Assembly (NCBI GenBank): GCA_019417975.1
Contig: DYCT01000050.1
Location: 1-9,448 of the forward strand
Origin: Bacteroides sp.
Lineage (GTDB): Bacteria > Bacteroidota > Bacteroidia > Bacteroidales > Bacteroidaceae
Direction: 5' to 3'
Length of the DNA: 9,448 bases
Under the pieces are notes generated by a model. The model saw nothing but the letters and a program-made list of their open reading frames with translations, was not told where the DNA came from and did not search any database. Shown piece by piece: positions 6,278 to 9,448 of the stretch. How positions within the stretch are numbered: position 1 is the stretch's first letter; each line of letters begins with the position of its first letter. The position numbers were made by a program, and so were the translations under genes.

Positions 6278-8293
6278 TTAGTATCGGATGCGCATCACGC
6301 CTCTAAACTGTCGTCCGGGCATCGGATAGTTCTTGACTATTTCGTATTGTTTTCCCCCTATGTTGAGAGCTTCAACTTGTAGGGTTAGATGTATCTTTTT
6401 TAGTTGCCATTCACGCCAAGCGGTAAGGCTGTGTTCGTGGTAACCTTCCAGATGATATTCTGCCGAGTTGTATTGGTTACAGTATCGTTCGCCGGTAAAA
6501 AGAGCGGTATATCCAATACCTATCCAAGGAGTATATAAGGTTAGTCGGACAGATCCGGAATGGCGTGGTGTATAGGGTATCTGATGATTGTATGTGGTGC
6601 GGTAGGGTAGTTTCTCCTTGCTGGTTTTGTCCAAAGCTCGTTGCCAAGTATAGTTTCCTGCAAGTTGGCAAGTGAATCCTTTATGCAAGAGCCATTCGGT
6701 AGAGAGGGTTGCTTCTGTACCTTTGATGTCGACCCGACCTACATTGAGCATACTCCACACAAACAGGTTCTTGGACGGCATGGCCACTATCTTATCGCTG
6801 ACACGATTGTAAAATGCATCGGCTGTTATGTTGACGGATTGCAATAGTCCTTCGGTATTGTGAGTCCAACTGATACCTCCGTTGAATTGTCGAGCTTTTT
6901 CAGGGCGTAGTGTACGAGTACCTACAGTTCCGTAATAAAGGTCATTGAAGGTAGGAAGGCGTAAGATGTCTTTATAGAATGCGCGTATCCGAAAGTCTTG
7001 TGTCGCGAATGGCTGTGCAGAGATTCCGACAGCAGGCGACAAGTGATGACGGTTGGGGGCTGCTTTGCCATGGCGTACGTCTTCGTGTGTCAATGTGGAG
7101 AGCAGATGGGCTGTAACAGTGACTCTGGGGTGGACATATTTTGCACTCAGTGCATTGAGCAATGTGAATCGGATGGGGATGGCAAAGTTATCAAGGTCGG
7201 CATTCATCCGGTTAACGAATCCATCGTTGGCAAGTGCCAGTGTCAGGCAAGGGATGGGACGATAATTAACTGTCGCTTGCAGATAGTATTCGTCTTGCCG
7301 ATAATGATTGTTGTCGGCCCTGTCCATGTTGAGAACAGAAGGGTCGTAATAGCGGTTGTACGAATGGTTGTATTTGGCATGTGCACGCAAGAACCATTGC
7401 GAGTTGTATTTACGCTCGTATTTCAATTGTCCGAAGAAGTTTCTATCCCAAAGGCGTTGTCTGGCAAATGTGTTGTAAAGAATGTTGGTGGGAAGCCCTC
7501 TTTCCGATTGATAATAGTATAGTTTGGCAGTCGCCTTTCGCTCCTTTGACAGGAGGGCATAAAGGTTGGCTTCTGTCTTGAAGCTTTGCACATCCGAGTT
7601 TTTGCGGTGTCGCTGTTCTGTTGCTGTCCCATTGAAGAGTTTATAAGGATATGCACCATGGATGTGCATATAGTCGATGGTAATTGTCGAAGACAAACGT
7701 TTGTTCCAACTGTTTTCAATTCGGAAGTTGGGGTTTACGAATCCGAAACTTCCTGCTTTGATGCTAAGGTCGGTATTCACCTTCTTGTCTTTTTCCGTGA
7801 ATTGAGGAGCCGATGTGTTTAGATAGAGTACGCCGGCTGAGGCCAATAGACGAGCCGGTTGCCCCATGTTATCGCTTTGTCCATTAGCTAGGCTGATGGC
7901 TTGCACATTGTCTAAAGAGAGTTTTCCCAGGTCTATTTGTCCGGTTTGTGCATCACTGATGGCAATGCCATCGTACGATACAGCTGTATGTGCAGCACCT
8001 AAGCTTCGGATGGAAATTGTTTTCAGTCCGCCTATTCCTCCATAATCCTTTACAATGACACCGCTGAATAGTTTTGCTGCATCCGATACTTGCAGTACAC
8101 CGGTACGTTTCAGCTCTTCCACTTGCAGTTGTTGTACAGGTGTAGTGGCTCTTAGCTCTTTTTGTTTCCGGTTCTCTTTTACTACGACCTCATCTATTTG
8201 GTAGATACGGGTGGTGTCTACCTGTCCGCAGATGCGGATAGGAAAGAGTAAGAGTAGAATGTAAAGTAAGTGGGGTAGGATGGAAAAACGCAT
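6278..8293 (-). CDS. btuB: TonB-dependent cobalamin transporter BtuB
   Basis: The 671-residue outer-membrane receptor should import cobalamin or related corrinoids with energy from TonB-ExbBD. A signal peptide spans about 1-23. It is followed by a TonB-box-like DEVVVK (34-39), a plug domain at about 45-165 (ELKRTGVLQVSDAAKLFSGV, GGIGGLKTISIRSLG and VSYDGI, then the DLGKLSLDNVQAISL segment), and a long barrel with alternating strands ending in an aromatic residue (FRGVMRIRY). There is no N-terminal carboxypeptidase-like extension of the SusC type, so the architecture is the short BtuB type. The B12 riboswitch upstream and the btuG neighbour 19 bp downstream point to corrinoids rather than siderophores or sugars. 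The start ATG at 8293 lies only about 24 bp past the T tract of an intrinsic terminator, leaving no room for its own promoter. Expression therefore probably depends on read-through from the upstream gene. Confidence 0.9.
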   Translation of the reverse strand: MRFSILPHLLYILLLLFPIRICGQVDTTRIYQIDEVVVKENRKQKELRATTPVQQLQVEELKRTGVLQVSDAAKLFSGVIVKDYGGIGGLKTISIRSLGAAHTAVSYDGIAISDAQTGQIDLGKLSLDNVQAISLANGQSDNMGQPARLLASAGVLYLNTSAPQFTEKDKKVNTDLSIKAGSFGFVNPNFRIENSWNKRLSSTITIDYMHIHGAYPYKLFNGTATEQRHRKNSDVQSFKTEANLYALLSKERKATAKLYYYQSERGLPTNILYNTFARQRLWDRNFFGQLKYERKYNSQWFLRAHAKYNHSYNRYYDPSVLNMDRADNNHYRQDEYYLQATVNYRPIPCLTLALANDGFVNRMNADLDNFAIPIRFTLLNALSAKYVHPRVTVTAHLLSTLTHEDVRHGKAAPNRHHLSPAVGISAQPFATQDFRIRAFYKDILRLPTFNDLYYGTVGTRTLRPEKARQFNGGISWTHNTEGLLQSVNITADAFYNRVSDKIVAMPSKNLFVWSMLNVGRVDIKGTEATLSTEWLLHKGFTCQLAGNYTWQRALDKTSKEKLPYRTTYNHQIPYTPRHSGSVRLTLYTPWIGIGYTALFTGERYCNQYNSAEYHLEGYHEHSLTAWREWQLKKIHLTLQVEALNIGGKQYEIVKNYPMPGRQFRGVMRIRY

Positions 8294-8316
8294 GATTTTA
8301 GAGACTTGTATAATGG

Positions 8317-8345
8317 AAAAAAGGATGGACGATTACCGTCCATCC
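8317..8345 (-). terminator. Strong intrinsic terminator between the DUF4465 gene and btuB
   Basis: On the minus strand a perfect 9-bp stem GGATGGACG/CGTCCATCC (8345-8337 with 8331-8323) has a 5-nt loop and is followed immediately by TTTTTT (8322-8317). It lies 54 bp past the stop of the DUF4465 gene and ends 23 bp before the btuB start. It should stop part of the transcripts, giving more lipoprotein than transporter. It might instead protect the 3' end of a processed first-gene message. Confidence 0.85.
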
Positions 8346-8399
8346 TCCTCTCTATTACATGTTACTATGGCGAATAAGTAAACTGTACATCATTTTTTG

Positions 8400-9140
8400 T
8401 TATTCTGTGATGGTAAGCAAGTCCATACAGAAATAGGTCGGTGTGTTTATACCAAATTGTCCCTTGTCGCTTGAGTCGAGAGTGAATTTAATTTGGTCTA
8501 CTACACCCAGAGGACTAAGGTCGGCTTTAATCCATTGGTCTACCAACTTGGTCCCTTCAGCCAACTTGATATCTACTTTGTTGGTTTCGATGCCTTTGTT
8601 GTAGCCGGTAGCGGTCAATGTGAAATAGTCGCCTTCTTCAAATTTTTTAGCGAAAGGATTACCATCTCTCATGGTTAAGAAAGCATATGTAGCGTTGGTA
8701 AAGTAAGCCGATTCCACTTGATGAGCAGCTTTATTGGCAAATGTTACTTCTACCGGAATGCTACCGACATATGCAGAAAGGTAAACATCGCAGCAAGCAC
8801 CTTTGCCCGGGATGGCAGCAATACTGTTCTGAACGTCGATGTCTGTTCTATTTGTATAAGTAAAGCCACCAGACAAGCTATAGATGCCCGTCCCAAACCA
8901 GTCGGCACATTGGTTGTTAAATACAAATGTACCGGTCGGGTCAGTAAATGTGCTACTGAATACGCTTCCATATTCATTGCTTTCATCGACCTTGTTTTCA
9001 GCGTTTACGCTGAGGTATTCTGTATTAGGCTCATTGAGTGTACCTTTAAAGAAACAAGTGATGCTTTTAGGTTCATCCTCGCTACAGCTACTCAGCAGTA
9101 CAATGGCAACAAGTGCCATCCATGAAAAACATTTTTTCAT
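8400..9140 (-). CDS. btuH: DUF4465 surface lipoprotein, BtuH-like cobalamin-binding candidate
   Basis: The 246-residue protein starts with a lipoprotein signal peptide (MKKCFSWMALVAIVLLSSC; lipobox LSSC, Cys19). SEDE follows the cysteine and resembles the acidic surface-export signal. The body is DUF4465-like: YSLSGGFTYTNRTD (87-100), FTNATYAFLTMRDGNPFAKKF (147-167), GDYFTLTATGYNKG (170-183), a DQWIKADLSPLG segment (201-212) and the family-typical C-terminus INTPTYFCMDLLTITE. Members of this family in gut Bacteroidetes have been described, as I recall, as vitamin B12-binding surface proteins (BtuH). It is the first gene after the cobalamin riboswitch and precedes btuB and btuG, which supports the role. 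A Cys-Cys pair (116-117) and other cysteines (29, 78, 238) could form disulfides. The family assignment is firm and the ligand is inferred from context. The start at 9140 gives the intact signal peptide. Confidence 0.82.
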   Translation of the reverse strand: MKKCFSWMALVAIVLLSSCSEDEPKSITCFFKGTLNEPNTEYLSVNAENKVDESNEYGSVFSSTFTDPTGTFVFNNQCADWFGTGIYSLSGGFTYTNRTDIDVQNSIAAIPGKGACCDVYLSAYVGSIPVEVTFANKAAHQVESAYFTNATYAFLTMRDGNPFAKKFEEGDYFTLTATGYNKGIETNKVDIKLAEGTKLVDQWIKADLSPLGVVDQIKFTLDSSDKGQFGINTPTYFCMDLLTITE

Positions 9141-9188
9141 TTCAAAAAGTTTTTAAATCAAAATAGTTATATAAATTTTATATGTATA

Positions 9189-9214
9189 CTAATCTCATAC
9201 CTCGCAAGATTTAG
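9189..9214 (-). promoter_or_regulatory. Hairpin just 3' of the riboswitch core, candidate expression platform
   Basis: On the minus strand CTAAATCT (9214-9207) can pair with AGATTAG (9195-9189), giving 7 bp with one bulged A and an 11-nt loop that contains GCGAGG. It begins directly after the B12-box side of the riboswitch and lies about 50 nt before the first start codon. No T tract follows, so it is not a terminator. In other cobalamin riboswitches a hairpin at this place can make a loop-loop contact with the core; here that is inference only. Confidence 0.35.
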
Positions 9215-9215
9215 T

Positions 9216-9406
9216 CGCATAAGCATGGGCAGGTCTTCTGACTCGTTTCGGTTGGCAGACACCTTCCCGAACCCGTGAGGGGTTCAGTGGTATAGAGCAT
9301 TTGTCTGTAACCCGGATTGAAACTTACAGCAGCGGGACTGTTCGGGAGTTTCACCCGATTCCCTTTTAATCGTAAACTCCGAAGCGGAGCTTTCCGAACC
9401 AATGCG
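9216..9406 (-). promoter_or_regulatory. Cobalamin riboswitch
   Basis: This is the 5' leader of the B12-uptake operon, expected to bind a cobalamin and lower expression. On the minus strand the conserved pieces come in the right order: AAAAGGGAATCGGGTG near 9366-9351, then the GTCCCGCTGCTGTAAG segment near 9343-9328; a CTGTAA/TTACAG helix; ACCACTG as the GCCACTG-like box near 9288; a GAACCC/GGGTTC hairpin; and the B12 box AGTCAGAAGACCTGCC at 9243-9228. A variable CTCCG-CTT-CGGAG hairpin sits near the 5' side. The closing helix P1 can form between CGCAT (9406-9402) and ATGC (9226-9223), or alternatively ATGCG (9220-9216). The start codon of the first gene is about 76 nt downstream. Confidence 0.93.
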
Positions 9407-9409
9407 TGG

Positions 9410-9417
9410 CAAAGATA
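9410..9417 (-). promoter_or_regulatory. -7 promoter element of the B12-uptake operon
   Basis: On the minus strand TATCTTTG is a perfect match to the Bacteroides -7 consensus TAnnTTTG. It would place the transcription start at about 9403-9406, right at the first strand of the riboswitch P1 helix, which strongly suggests a functional promoter. No convincing -33 TTTG is seen 19-21 bp upstream, within the last bases of the window. Confidence 0.55.
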
Positions 9418-9448
9418 ATACAATTTATGATTTAATACGGTATTGAAT

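Noticed and set aside
6998..7522. A 174-codon plus-strand open frame opposite btuB, rich in cysteine
   Set aside because: It is antisense to a complete BtuB. The Cys/Val/Gly richness comes from reading the opposite strand of barrel codons.
8355..8393. A 12-codon frame (MMYSLLIRHSNM) between the DUF4465 stop and the terminator
   Set aside because: It could be imagined as a leader peptide for the terminator, but it has no codon run tied to a metabolite, no clear ribosome site and no alternative hairpin, so chance is more likely.
9169..9183. Perfect AT palindrome ATATAAA-T-TTTATAT as an operator
   Set aside because: It lies in the untranslated leader downstream of the promoter, in a very AT-rich stretch where such repeats arise by chance. 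I kept it only as a note under the riboswitch finding.
9211..9423. A 70-codon minus-strand open frame across the leader of the B12 operon
   Set aside because: It runs through the cobalamin riboswitch, whose conserved RNA elements explain this sequence.

Overview
The window looks like a chromosomal segment of a gut Bacteroides or close relative (Bacteroidota). The evidence is an ssb-gldE-gldD-phosphopantetheinyl transferase gene string, a Bacteroides-type tryptophanase, SusC/BtuB-style outer-membrane genes with acidic lipoprotein export signals, weak Shine-Dalgarno sequences, and a -7 element of the Bacteroides type (TAnnTTTG). No mobile element, CRISPR array, tRNA or rRNA was seen. From memory, tnaA also lies beside a B12-uptake locus in B. 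thetaiotaomicron, so the layout is probably conserved rather than newly acquired.

Left part (1-2834, + strand): the 3' part of ssb (cut by the window edge), gldE, gldD and a small Sfp/Gsp-type 4'-phosphopantetheinyl transferase. Spacing is 25 bp, a 26-bp overlap, then 1 bp, so this is very likely one operon.

Middle (2824-4203, - strand): tryptophanase tnaA, convergent with the transferase gene and overlapping its end by 11 bp. A good intrinsic terminator for tnaA lies inside the transferase coding sequence.

Right part (4282-9417, - strand): a cobalamin (B12) uptake operon. In transcription order it has a -7 promoter element, a cobalamin riboswitch with a clear B12 box, a DUF4465 surface lipoprotein (BtuH-like), a strong intrinsic hairpin-T6 terminator in the intergenic gap, the TonB-dependent transporter btuB, a BtuG-like beta-propeller lipoprotein carrying an extra C-terminal domain, and an AT-rich terminator-like hairpin. 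The expected scheme is as follows. When cobalamin is scarce the riboswitch permits expression. The surface lipoproteins capture corrinoid and BtuG hands it to BtuB, which imports it across the outer membrane using TonB energy.

The most interesting points are regulatory or architectural: the terminator about 24 bp upstream of btuB, the tnaA terminator hidden in a neighbouring gene, and the uncharacterised C-terminal domain fused to the BtuG propeller. No wholly new system is evident.
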